Both the position numbers and the translations under genes were made by a program. A DNA stretch of 64,000 bases, taken from NCBI GenBank assembly GCA_903813345.2, contig CAIIXF020000005.1:38321375-38385374 (forward strand). Direction: 5' to 3'. Shown here piece after piece: positions 35,597-46,900 of this stretch. How positions within the stretch are numbered: the first letter of the stretch is position 1; the number at the start of each line of letters is the position of its first letter. This stretch comes from Owenia fusiformis. Lineage: Eukaryota > Annelida > Polychaeta > Sabellida > Oweniidae. Under the pieces are notes generated by a model that had not been told where the DNA came from, searched no databases, and saw nothing but the letters and a program-made list of their open reading frames with translations.

Positions 35597-38500
35597 CTAC
35601 AATTGTTCACGTTTCTGAGAAACGATCAAATACATTTCCTTCCCATCAAGTTTATCTAGATCCCCTGGTATATCGTAGCATTGACTTTTTAAAATGTCAA
35701 ATCCTGCAAGGCGTATAGACTCCTCAGCATATTCCCGAGTAGGGGCATTGCTCCTGAAGTAGACATTTTTAACTCGCCAGTAGGTACAAGGCCCAGATAA
35801 TAGTTGAACAAGGAATCCACCAGGTTTCACAAGATTGGATGCGTTTTTAATAAGTTGTCTGAATGTCTCGGGTGTATCGGAGCCTGCCGCGCATTCCAAC
35901 ATGAAACTTGTCCCAACTACGTCGAATGTGGCATCAACGGGTGCGATCGGGTTTAAAAGTAGTGCGTTGCACCAAATCACATCTTTGATCTTGGATCTCA
36001 TTAGAGATTTTCTGGCTTCGATATTCCTAAATAAAACAAGACGGCAACCGTCAAAATAAATGTTTTATCTCGCCACTTTCCACCTTGCGAGAGGTACAAT
36101 GACATTGATTATCCCAAATTACCTTGTTTGTGACCAGACATAAATAGTGATTGGATATATAAGCAAATAAAGAGTGTTCCTTTTATGGAAAAGAGACCGC
36201 GGTCTTAACATTCTTTTGAATCTGGTTAAGATAGCTTCTTTTTTCTTTTCTTTATAGAGTCACTTTTCGGGCATAGGATGCTCATTTACCAGTAACAGGC
36301 CAAAAGCTGTTAAATCAGATTACCGTAATTTACAATCGAGTAATTGATAATCGGAGTGCGGAGGAGAAAACATATTCTAGAACTTGTTGCCCTACTTTCA
36401 AAAGATGTTTGTTGTGAAGTCACCTGTTATTGTCCAATTCACAAATGTGTTGTATATGTTCATCCCAATTAATTGCATCCTTGTCAGCCTCCAACCACTT
36501 TTCGATTTCCTTTCTATTCTGAGGCAATAGTTCTGCAATGGTTATCTCCTTGACGAACTTGCACACAGCTGCTATAGAGTGAAGACTGGGGCCAGCACCG
36601 TACTCCAAATAGCTATCGCCTTTGATCACACCTGGCACACAAAAACAAACATTACAGAGGAGAAATCTCGCTAATTCATGTTTTTTATGAGATTTTAAGT
36701 AGCATATTTGTGTTCAGTAAAAGGTTACTAAAATAACTTTGATTTATACAGTTACGCTATTTGAATCATTTTCCATGACTTACACGAAGTGTGGGCCAAG
36801 TATCCATTGCTGCTATGGTAAAATTCTTTAAAACCTTGATCTATTCAATCGACAAACAAAATTATGAAAACATAAAGTTATGTGTCTATTGCAGCCACTA
36901 GCAATCTGGCCCAACCAAAATAAGAAAAAGTAGTAGGGGCGTTAGAAGCTTTCGGTCACGGTGGCGGGGGGGGGGGGGGGGGGCGATCGCCAAAATCTTT
37001 TTCGGTTTTCAGTCAGGGGCGGTGTAACCCTACTATCACACCAAACTAGTTCTAACTACGTTCTCGAAAACGGGCTTCAACTGTGTACGAACGGACTGGA
37101 CCTACTAAGAACCGCTTGGGATCTATTTACAAACTTCATCGAACGTACTCGAACGGGTAGGTCCTCTAGAACTTAGACAATGCTCAAAATGTTCTCGTGG
37201 TCGTCACTTTCTACAATTAGAACGAGTGACAACGTACTAACGACGAGCTGGACGTACTACGGACGGAACCGTCGTACTTCAATCCTACTAGGGACGTTTT
37301 AACAACGAGTTGAACTGTCTGAGGACGTGTTGAGAGTAAGGTAGAACTAATTGCAAACGGGTTTAAACTGATTAAGAACGTATTTAACACTGCTTATGAA
37401 CGAGTTAGCAAAAATACAGCTATCACACCAAACAAGTTGCCACTGCGTTCTTCAAAACTGGTTTTAAACTGTGTGCGAACGGAATGAACGTAGCTGCAAC
37501 TTTCTAAGGTCTATTTACGAACTTTATGAACATTCTCAGACGGGAATGTAAATTTAGAACTTTGAATCGATTCAAAATTCGATGGCGACCATACCGTTCT
37601 GTAATCAGGTCATGTTGACCTTCTAGACTAAGGGACGCGTTCTACGACGTTGCACACCGACGTGGTGCGACCTGAACGAACTACGAACGAGATGGACGTA
37701 TTGAAGACTGTTTAAGAACGAAGAAGCTAATTATTCAGACATTTTTCCCGACCACAGCCAGATTGAGCCCGTTTTACGACGTTTTCGTAGGACTGGCAAG
37801 AACGGGTAAGAACTAGTTTGGTGTGATAGGGGGGTAAGCAAGTCAAAACAATTTTTTAAGATTTGTTTTGAATTTTACAAAAATTGATGCAACTTCCTTC
37901 AAAATTCATCTAGAAGCTTCAAATAAAAAGCATTTCAAAGCTCTTTTCTTCTGGTTTTATTTTTATTTGTCATAGGGGGATGCGATCACACCCAACGCAC
38001 CCCCCCCCCCGTTACGCCTATAAGTAGTAACACCTATTTATGCAGCATTATTCAGCAACTCTCTTATTACAAATAGAGGTAAATTACTGACATATTAATA
38101 CGAGGGGTGATCAATAAGTAATGGACGCTTTTTTACACAGATACTTTTTAGAGACCAATCCCTTTGATTTTCCTACCAGTGATACGTCATTCAATTATCT
38201 ATCGATTCTGAAGATATGAAGACAAAATATATAATATACGTCGATATATCCTTATTTCCGTGAAGGAGGTACAGGTACCCCGGGACCGACATTTACGTCA
38301 CATATTCAGTTTTTAGCCATTTTAGCAAATTTCAGTTAGATTTGAACTTTTTATATACACCAACAAGTGTTGTGTTGTTTGAAATATTTTGCTGACTGGT
38401 AACACATAAACAGAAAGCATTGTGATGTCAGAGTGTTGTATGGAAGGGGTTTGCACAAGGAGGATTGGCTCCCAGAGTGCAACATCGATATTCTGTTCCA

Positions 38501-40025
38501 TATATGGGCATGTCGTGCTACAAAATTTGAATTCCAACAGCCGCCATTTTGTTCACTTCAACATTTGAATCGTAAATTTTGGTCTTATTTCCTGACGAAA
38601 AATTCCAAAACTCACAGGAAATGATTGAGATATTGGTTCGAATCTTTTGAACTGTTTATTTTGAATTTATAATCGGTTATAATTTCAGAAAATAACGACA
38701 TCTCGGCGTTTTCATTGTTGGAAAATATCGACTTCGATTCTGGGAGCCAATCCTCCTTGGGGTTTGCAGGTCAATTTGAGAAAGCATTGTGGAAGGGGTG
38801 GTGAGACAAGGGAACACCCTACTCTATATGGACAATGCACCTGCTCACAGATCTCAAAATGTTCAGAAAACAATATCCATGGAGCTCAAAATTGAGCCCT
38901 TGGCCAATGCACCATATTGTCCAGATCAGCCCACAGGTGACTTATTTATTTCTATACTACTTATTTCTATATATATAGTGAGAAAGGACGCAGGTTTATT
39001 GACATTGGTGAAATAAAACAACCTGTGCAACTGCATCTTGCTACCATGTCAGAGAATAGATTCAGCCTTGTCTCACAATCATGAGTTTAAGAGGATGTGG
39101 AATTGTGTACATGTAGCACTCGATGGAACCTGTGTAGAGGGCCCTTTGGAATGAATGTGACATGAATACCACATAGTGATGATAAAATATTCAAAATAAA
39201 CAATCGCATAACAAAATGGGGTAATTCATGACCATAATGGTTTGTTTTGTTCAGCCTGCATTCAACTGCATTGCATAATAAAAAAGCTAAAATAGCTTCA
39301 GAATGTTTGACGTAATGTCGGTCCCGGGGTACCTACACATCCTTCACGGAAATAAAGATATATCAAAATATATTGCATGTTTTATTTTCAGATCTTCAGA
39401 GTTGATAGAAAATTGAATGATGTATCACTGGTAAGAAAATCGAAGTGATTGGTCTATAAAAAACATCTGTGTAAAAAAGCGTCCATTACTTATTGATCAC
39501 CCCTCGTACAACGCATATTTTTGATTTTGTACAGTAGGTATCTCAAAAAAATATTGAAATCTAACCAGAAACCTTTTTGCAAGGGTTTTGCAAGGTTTGA
39601 CCCTTTGACATTCTGACCTAGCACTTGCATGTACCAATTCAACATGATACTATTTAAAGTTTTTTCTCAACTGCCAACTTGAAAATATGAATTTCAAATT
39701 GATTTCAATTTCACTATCTAGAAACACCCACTCTAGTGTAGCTCTGTATGATATGTGTTGGAATCATACCTGTACTTACTTCCATTTACACAGATACATG
39801 GCGTGCATTGTTTTCTCCTGCATTGTTTTGCAATGCCATTTTCCCTTTCCCTGTTGCCAGCAAGATTTGTATAATTGAGATACATACATATAAAATCTTA
39901 CCACTGGAGAATAGTTCGTGAAGAAAATCGGGATATAACATATATTGTATATTGTTCCATTCTTCCACATACTCAACAGGATTGAAACACCTTGCGTAGT
40001 CTTCTTCGGTGTGCAGAATAGACAT
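35597..40025 (-). CDS. NNMT/PNMT/TEMT-family S-adenosylmethionine methyltransferase
   Basis: Three exons, 39902-40025, 36424-36631 and 35597-36026, all with consensus splice sites and matching phases, give exactly 254 codons (253 residues). Exon 1 begins EEDYARCFNPVEYVEEW, like the FNPRDYLE start of nicotinamide and related N-methyltransferases. Exon 2 has the SAM-binding motif I YLEYGAGPS (residues 49-57) and ITIAELLPQNRKEIEKWL. Exon 3 has TFDVVGTSFMLECA and the post-I motif LVKPGGFLV. The length matches the family (about 260). Members transfer a methyl group from SAM to small amines or pyridines in the cytosol. The substrate cannot be read from sequence: NNMT, PNMT, indolethylamine and thioether methyltransferases share these motifs. 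Intron 1 (3.3 kb) carries two transposons, and a complete mariner lies 97 bp upstream of the ATG. Confidence 0.88.
37033..37829. mobile_element. 797-bp TIR element rich in GAACG/CGTTC words (family D)
   Basis: The ends are CTATCACACCAAACTAGTTC and its inverted copy GAACTAGTTTGGTGTGATAG. A second internal copy of the left end starts at about 37419 (CTATCACACCAAACAAGTTG). The interior is unusually dense in ACGAAC, CGTTCT and ACGTA words compared with its AT-rich surroundings. No transposase. It lies in intron 1 of the methyltransferase gene, between poly-G (36968) and poly-C (38000) runs that may belong to an outer element. Confidence 0.75.
38101..39506. mobile_element. Mariner-derived non-autonomous element, copy 1 (with nested insertion)
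   Basis: TIRs of about 200 bp start CGAGGGGTGATCAATAAGTA and end in the exact inverse, flanked by TA on both sides. Inside, 38789-39016 encodes a transposase fragment: YMDNAPAHRSQNV (second catalytic Asp region) followed by NAPYCPDQPTGDLF, equivalent to the third-Asp region YSPDLAPCD. The N-terminal half of a transposase is absent. A 304-bp insertion (38456-38759) interrupts it. It lies in intron 1 of the methyltransferase gene. Its sister copy is at 58280-59364. Confidence 0.9.
38456..38759. mobile_element. 304-bp TIR element nested in mariner copy 1
   Basis: Its ends are CAAGGAGGATTGGCTCCCAG and the perfect inverse. It is flanked by a 9-bp direct repeat GGGTTTGCA (38447-38455 and 38760-38768). 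The sister mariner at 58280 has no insertion at this place. A 9-bp target duplication is typical of Mutator-like elements (hAT elements make 8 bp). The interior is non-coding and distantly resembles 3590-3870. Confidence 0.85.
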
Positions 40026-40121
40026 AGTCACGATCGGGAACTTGTTGAATACTAATATATAGGCTTAATAACAGTCACTCTATACACGAATCTGTGTATT
40101 CCGCAGTAGAGTAGTTATCTA

Positions 40122-42083
40122 CAGGGTGATCCAGAAGTAACGTCAAAGATGTTGTAATTTCAAAAGTATTCATCAGATCTTCATGAAATTTGGTATACAT
40201 GTACCCACAACATTTCTGAGTTACCATCTCAAAGATTGGAATTCAATCATTTCATTGGTTGAAATTATGGTTGCTATAGTAACCCGATATCGCGTAACCC
40301 GGGGCAAATTACTTAACGTGTAATGCGTAATCTCAAAATATCAACAAGATCTGAAATTGTTATATCCTCAACATTTTATTTCACAACAATATAAATCATA
40401 CTATTGCACAGTTACTAATAATAGTTCATTCTACATAATTGCCACCATTTGCAACACATTTCTCATGTCTGGATACCCATTCCTTGAACACAGAATTAAA
40501 TCCATTAGAACTCATTCCTTGTAGGGCTAGTACTACGGCATTTTTCAATTCCTCACAGGATTGAAAATTATTTCCACTAAGGTTTCTTTTTAGTTCCCCA
40601 TACAAATAAAAGTCACTGGGGGCAAGATCAGGTGAATAAAGGGCATGTTCAAGTTGTTGAAATCCAAGTGTTTGGACTGTGTTGCTGGTCAGGATTGCAG
40701 TGTGCGTAGGGGCATTGTCCCAATGCAAGATAAACTGCTGCAGATGTCCGGGACGCTTTATCCTCAGGGAACGTTGAAGATCACGCTTCAGAACCTGAAA
40801 AACAAATGTTTAATGGTTGTTAAACCAGTTGTTTCATTGATTGGATTTGGATTTGAATCATGGCCATGGAGTTATAATTATATTGACAGTGAACAACATT
40901 TAAATACTTTAATTTAAAAATAAAATTCACAGTATGATGTATTATTAGAACAAATGATATCTTACCTTTGCAATGTAAACGGCATTAATTCTCTGGCCAA
41001 TGGGAACAAAATGGGTTAACACCATTCCTCTAATGTCAAAGAATGTCACAACCATTTGTTTCTTTTGTGGAATTCCTGGTACTATTTTTGGCTTGGTTGG
41101 TGTTGGGGAGTTGTCATGTTTCCACGATGAACTTTGTTGCGTGGTCTCTGGGATGTAGAATGATAGCAATGATTCGTCACTCGTAATGATCTTGTTAAGA
41201 AAGTCATCTCCATCTCTCCGATATTTTGCAAGAAAGTCCCTTGAAGCCTTAACACGCCGGTCTTTCTGCTCCTGTGTCAAGTCATGCGGCACCCATTTAG
41301 CAGACACCTTCTTTAACAGACAGTTCTTTGTCAGTATCCGTTGCACAGTCCCATAGCTCAGATCGTGTTTTTCAGCCAATTCTCTGATAGAAATTTGCCT
41401 ATTGTCCATAACATCAGCTTCAATTGCTTTGATGGTTTGATCATCGAATGACGACACTGGCCTGCCTCCTCGCTGCTTGTCTACCACTTCATCATATCCA
41501 CTGGAATACTTGTTAAACCACCTGTAAATGTTTCTCTCAGCAATGGCAGCTTTACCATATGCCTTCTTTATCTGTCTTATAGTCTCTTTTACACCTTTCC
41601 CCAACTTTACACAGAACTTAATGTTTGTTCTTTGCTCTATTTTACTCTGACTTGGCGCCATCTTGAATTGGGTGGGTTAGTGTCCTTGGTCATGTTAGTA
41701 TTTGTCATGGATGATGGAAGCAATTCAAAGAAATTGAAAACTTTTTATGAATGCCTATTGTGACATCACAACTATTACATATTTGTTACCATGGCAACAA
41801 ATATAAAAATCATAGAAAACAAACAATGAACATTTTCAAATGTTACTGACTTTTTAAATTAGAGAAATTCACAAAAACGTTATGGTTTCTCTTCAATTTG
41901 CCCCGGGTTACGCGATATCGGGTTACTATAGCAACCATAATTTCAACCAATGAAATGATTGAATTCCAATCTTTGAGATGGTAACTCAGAAATGTTGTGG
42001 GTACATGTATACCAAATTTCATGAAGATCTGATGAATACTTTTGAAATTACAATGTCTTTGACGTTACTTCTGGATCACCCTG
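40122..42083. mobile_element. Complete mariner-family transposon with 189-bp TIRs
   Basis: The element is 1,962 bp, flanked by TA. The inverted repeats 40122-40310 and 41895-42083 are 189 bp long and differ at only two positions that I can find, both within the first 40 bp; the outermost bases are CAGGGTGATCCAGAAGTAAC. The interior encodes an uninterrupted, spliced transposase on the minus strand. Long TIRs and their near-identity point to recent insertion. It lies immediately upstream of the methyltransferase gene, transcribed in the same direction. Confidence 0.95.
40426..41661 (-). CDS. Mariner transposase (DD34D), intact, one intron
   Basis: Exon 1 (40966-41661, 232 codons) and exon 2 (40426-40794, 122 codons plus stop) are separated by a 171-bp intron with clean signals (AAG|GTAAGA ... 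TTTTTCAG|GTT) and phase 0, giving 354 residues, the usual mariner length. The N-terminal half shows a helix-turn-helix DNA-binding region, an RGGRP linker, a second HTH (ISIRELAEKHDLSYGTVQRI) and the family signature WVPHDL. The DDE/D catalytic residues are D162 (ITSDES), D258 (HWDNAPTH) and D293 (YSPDLAPSD), with 34 residues between the last two. No stop or frameshift interrupts it, so it may be active. It would cut and paste the surrounding element at TA sites in the nucleus. The intron is predicted from sequence only. Confidence 0.92.
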
Positions 42084-43225
42084 TAGGTTTAGAAATGTTT
42101 TGTTTTATGTTTATGGCACAAACACCTTATCTGCCTCGTAACCTTTACCTGCTAAAAGCCCTGTTTATGTTTATGTTTATGTTTATGTATCTTTATTTCC
42201 ACCTATGCAGATGAGTACATGATAATTATAAAGTTAATGTGGCAATATTAAAAATATAAAAATAAAAAATATATATATTTACTACGCAAACTGTGTTAGT
42301 CAGCCTTTCTGGAGTAAACGTAGTATATGTACAGTAGGTTATATGGAATTAATTTATTATTAAAGTATATCCATACAGTTACATTAATCTGTAAGGATAT
42401 TTTGTTGTGGTGGTTGCGTACCCTGCGCGCAGAGTCTGGTTATAAACGAAGACGAATCTCAGCGGTTGCAATGTTATATACTAGTATCTCTTTTCTTAAG
42501 GAGGCCTGCGCGTATTGTATAGGGACATGTATAGTTAAGGTACTTATGCATGATTAGAATTTTTATCATATGTTCCTGATTCTTATCGATAGTAAATACG
42601 TTCTTAAGTCATCAATACTGTAAGACTTTTTTCTTTGGATGTTTACACATTTTCAGAATAGAAAGATAAACCACGATCCCTATCAGTGGCGGATCCAGGA
42701 ACCAACAGGGAGGGGGCCTTATAAGGCCCAATAATGACCAAAGGCCTACTTTTTGGGGCTTTAAGGCCTTTTTGGCCTAAAACTTTTTTGGGCCCAACCT
42801 TTTTTTTCTGGGCCAACCTTAGGGGGGGGGGGCGGGCCCCATGCGGATCCGCCATAGCCTATGTAGGGAAATTAACACAATATTTCCCAAATTTTGTCAA
42901 TATTTATTCTGAAAGTACAAAACTGTCTCAAAGCACAATCAAAGATTGTATAGGGGACAGCACCCATAGCACCCTCGTACTTTTATTAACATTGCCACGG
43001 GCATACGCGACATTTTCACACAGTATTTTATTATGGAAAACATGAACTGTTGCTAACTTTTAAACGACCAATTTATTAAGATGATCCTCCATGCAACACT
43101 ATTTCACAATATCTTGGCAGCTTATCAATGGTTTTGAACACCAGATCGTCTATGTTGTTCCTATAATCCCACATTGACGTCGTTACGACCTGATCTTCCA
43201 CAGATGCCATTTCTTTCAAAATACG
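42084..43225. other. Gene-free region between the mariner and the 34-36-bp repeat
   Basis: It holds a short TGTTTA microsatellite at about 42160-42190 and the poly-G MITE at 42684-42857. No gene recognised. Confidence 0.4.
42684..42857. mobile_element. Poly-G-containing MITE with GGCGGATCC ends, copy 2
   Basis: The left end CAGTGGCGGATCCAGG is matched inverted at the right by GCGGATCCGCCATAG (ends imperfect). AAGGCCT/AGGCCTT blocks and a G run occupy the interior, as in the element at 22891-23115. Confidence 0.65.
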
Positions 43226-43790
43226 AAGCTCTGAAATATAAAGACATGCGTGTTCAATGTAAGAAATGTCTGATCGTATCCAATGATTATCATATGTCTA
43301 AAATACAAATGTGTATTCGACACAAGGAATGTTTGAAAGACATTCTGTATCAAATGTATAAGGAATGTCTGAAAGACATTAAAGAATGTCCGAAAAACAT
43401 TGTGTATCCACTCTACAAGGGATGTCCGAAAGACATTGTGTATCCACTGTATAAGGAATGTCTAAAATATGTTGTGTATTCAATGTATAAGGATTATCTA
43501 AACCTAACTATGTATCCAATGTGATGAACGTCTGAAAGGCGTATCAAATGTAAGGAAACGTTGTGTATCCAATGTGTGAGGAATGTCTAAATACATTTTT
43601 GTCAAAGGTAATAAGGACTGTCTAAAAGACCTAATGTATAAGGAATACTTAAAGATGTTGTATATCCAATGTGTTTATGGAATATCTAAAACCTATTGTG
43701 TTTCCAATGGAAGGAATGTCTGAACGACATTGTGTATCCAATGTAGAAGGAATGTCTGAAAATTCAGAACTGTATGCCATTATCATGAGA
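43226..43790. repeat. Degenerate tandem repeat, unit about 34-36 bp
   Basis: Repeated AAGGAATGTCTGAAAGACAT and TTGTGTATCCAATGTATAA words recur about fifteen times with much divergence. The 116-codon open frame across the left part (KECLKDIVYPLYKECLKD-like repeats) is a by-product of the unit length. It lies just downstream of the vWA gene. Confidence 0.85.
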
Positions 43791-43974
43791 GGCGAATTAA
43801 ACTGTTAAACAAATAAATAATTAGATTTTCGGCAATCTATGACTGCTTTCTTTAAAAATCAGAACCAACCTTTTACTGTTATCATTTCAATAAGACATAT
43901 TCATGGATAATCAAAATTTCGTTTCAGAAAACATTAATAACCACATTTTCTTTCTATAGGGCATGTCTTGATCA

Positions 43975-46900
43975 CTATTTCATGTCCATCACACTCTCAT
44001 AAATGAGCTTGACTGATATATATTGCTCACAATTTGGAATATTTCTCCATTTCAAATAAAGCTGTACTATTTTGTCACCACCGCAAACCGCAAGTGGTGA
44101 CATATTGTTATCTTTATTCATGAGAAGGTTCATGTGCGGATGTGCAACCTTTAATAACAACCCTTAGAAATTATTATAAACTATAAATAAAGCTATAGTG
44201 TTTAATACAGAAACAGAATCATCGTATATCTCACTTAAAGGGTTAATGGACTGTGTGTTTTTAGTTTATATATATTTTCAGTTTCCTCATGTACCTACCT
44301 TTTGATTTTTGTTTGTCTTTACCTTGAACCCCAATTCCAATCACAAAAACCTGTGCAATCTTTTTCAAGTTGTTCGCAGCCTGCAACATTTTATTGTACG
44401 TGCGATGTGTTGGTTTACCATCATCGAAAACTGAAAAAAAAACATAAGAATATCAAAACGAAGAAATTTTTGTATAACATTTTTTCTTCATTGAGATGTA
44501 TATAGTCTTATCATCATACATAGTGATTAAATATTTATTTATAAAAAATGCCTCAGTCACATTTACTCCATGGCTAAGATACGGCGGCCATAGTTCCCCG
44601 AAATCGAGAAATACATGCGGCGACCGCAGAAAATCTGTGGTTGCTGATTTTCTGTTTCCATAAAATACCCCGTACCCCCCCCCCCCCCCCGTACCCCCTT
44701 GCATATTGTGACATTTAATCCAAGTGGTTAATTTGCCAAATGGTCAAATCCAATCATTTTCCTAATGACAAGACCTTCCCATTGAATAACATTATGAAGA
44801 TGATATTTCCGACATTCAATTTTCCGAACCTGGCAAAAAACTAGGCGAGACGCAAATTACCCTAAAAGCGCTGATGGAGTCGCGGCCGAAACGTTACTTT
44901 TTAGAGCGCATATGACAGCCACATAGCAAACGTGTCTGAGATATTATCTCGAGTCAGTAATTAAACTACATAGTGAGATATTTAACTATATTTGCAATAA
45001 AAAATATAAATTTACCAATGACCACATTTTGATTTTTCGGTCGATGCCCAAGAATGCTGTTGTTGAAGTTATTCACTCCGGTTCTTATTTCAGTAAATGA
45101 TTTGTGAGGATGGGCCTTTTTACCAAAAGCAGTATTAAAGTCGACACTTTTGATCTGACCTAGCAGAGTCGATGCATCTAGAGAGGCGTCCATACTAAAA
45201 TGGGTTCTTAGGAATTTGTAGTAAGAAATAAGACCAATTTGTGTCCCACTTTTATCTGGGCCTATACGTGATTCCTCTACAAATCTCACCAGAAACTGAC
45301 GTATCTTCTCGTAGACTAGATTAGAATCAACTCCCTTTGTTACGCCCGATCTGACATTCACTGTCACTATTATGTCCAAACCACAAACTGTAAAAGGTAT
45401 TGAAACAAATGAGGTCGGGCAGCTTTAATTTGCTACCTCTCTGAACAGATTAACAACACTAAAATACACGAGAATGTTTTAACCTTTACTACAAGTAATA
45501 TACTTAAAATTATAGTCTTTATGTTAGGGAGGTTAAACTACACGAAACATGAAAACTTGTACCTAAACTTGGAGGGATTCGTTCTCACCTTCATAGTATT
45601 TACTTGAGTATAAAGGTCTAAGGAAAATACTTGTAATTTAGTCTCTGGAAGGGGCAGTGATCCACGAGGGGGTATACTTAAGAACGTGTAGCTTAACCTC
45701 TATCCACCTACTAATAATGAACGTGTGTGTGAATCTAAAATCTGAACTCTTACTAAAAAGAGACAAAATTTTCGTCTAGTAATAGATCGCTGGTTTCTCA
45801 GAGAATTGTCTTAGTATTTTGAAACAGTGCAGGATGCAGTCCTATCCAGCATTTATGTTTATAACATCTTAGAACAGTTGTAAAACAAAATGTCATTCTT
45901 TAGTTATCTCAGCTCGTGATTGTGCATTTATAGACCAGTGGATATGAAACAAGAAAACGTATTGCGAGTTGCAAAGAAATTCAATTCAACTCACGTTTTT
46001 TATTCTCTCGCTCAGCTGAAAAAAACAATATGAACAATAAAATAACGATAAATCATCTCCAACTGTTAAATCTAAGATCTATGCATATGGAGCACAATGA
46101 CGAGACAGAATCTTCGCACTTTGTGAGTTTACTCAGGGCAAGAATGCACAGATGTTTGACGGCTCATGAGCAATAAAAACATAATGAGAATATAATGAAG
46201 ATTACGTTTAACTAAACCGATTTGTAAGTTAATAATTAGTGGAATTACACCTATTTCATGGCTAAAGGCGTTTTCAAGGCGTTTTGGGTAACGTAGGCTA
46301 GAAAACCGCAATCCTGATTACACCAGAATTTTAAAAGCGCCTTGAAGACAACTTTTCGTGATTACACTTGATTTTTCTAAAGCGCTTTTAGACTGATTTA
46401 AGACAAAAATTTGCCATCAACCATCGCATTTGCATCAAAATCTGCTATTTAGATATACACTTTCAACCGTAGCGCCATCTCTGGAGATTCAAAATGATCC
46501 GATACTGTATGTTCCTTTTTTTCTTAAATCGTATTCAATCTACCTCTGGCGTTAACAAATATGTGCTAAAGAAAGCATGGAAAACAATGCACAAGCGCGC
46601 AAAGAGAGGAGCTCGGTCGTTAGGAGAGATCCAAGAGAGATCCAGTAAAATGAAGATGGTACTTTTGCTGGGGCTGTTTGGCATCCTTGGTACTATGGGA
46701 CAGGAACGAACGATGTGGACAAGACAAAGATCTCGTCATTTTTTTGACTTCATTGTAGAGAGGTAATTTCAACTATTAAATCATCCCCTCCCCTCGCCTT
46801 CCCCAATCTACAATAGTACCGGAATTTCTCGTATATAAGCCCTGGGCGTATAACTGAAAGAAGGGGTAATTTCGTCCGTTATTTTATCATGGGCGTATAA

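Noticed and set aside
43174-43524. Plus-strand ORF of 116 codons with KECLKDIVYPLYK repeats
   Set aside because: It is produced by a degenerate tandem repeat that continues beyond the ORF with stops and frame changes.
44453-44704. Minus-strand ORF of 83 codons
   Set aside because: It begins in a poly-G run and lies in an intron of the vWA gene; no domain or splice support.
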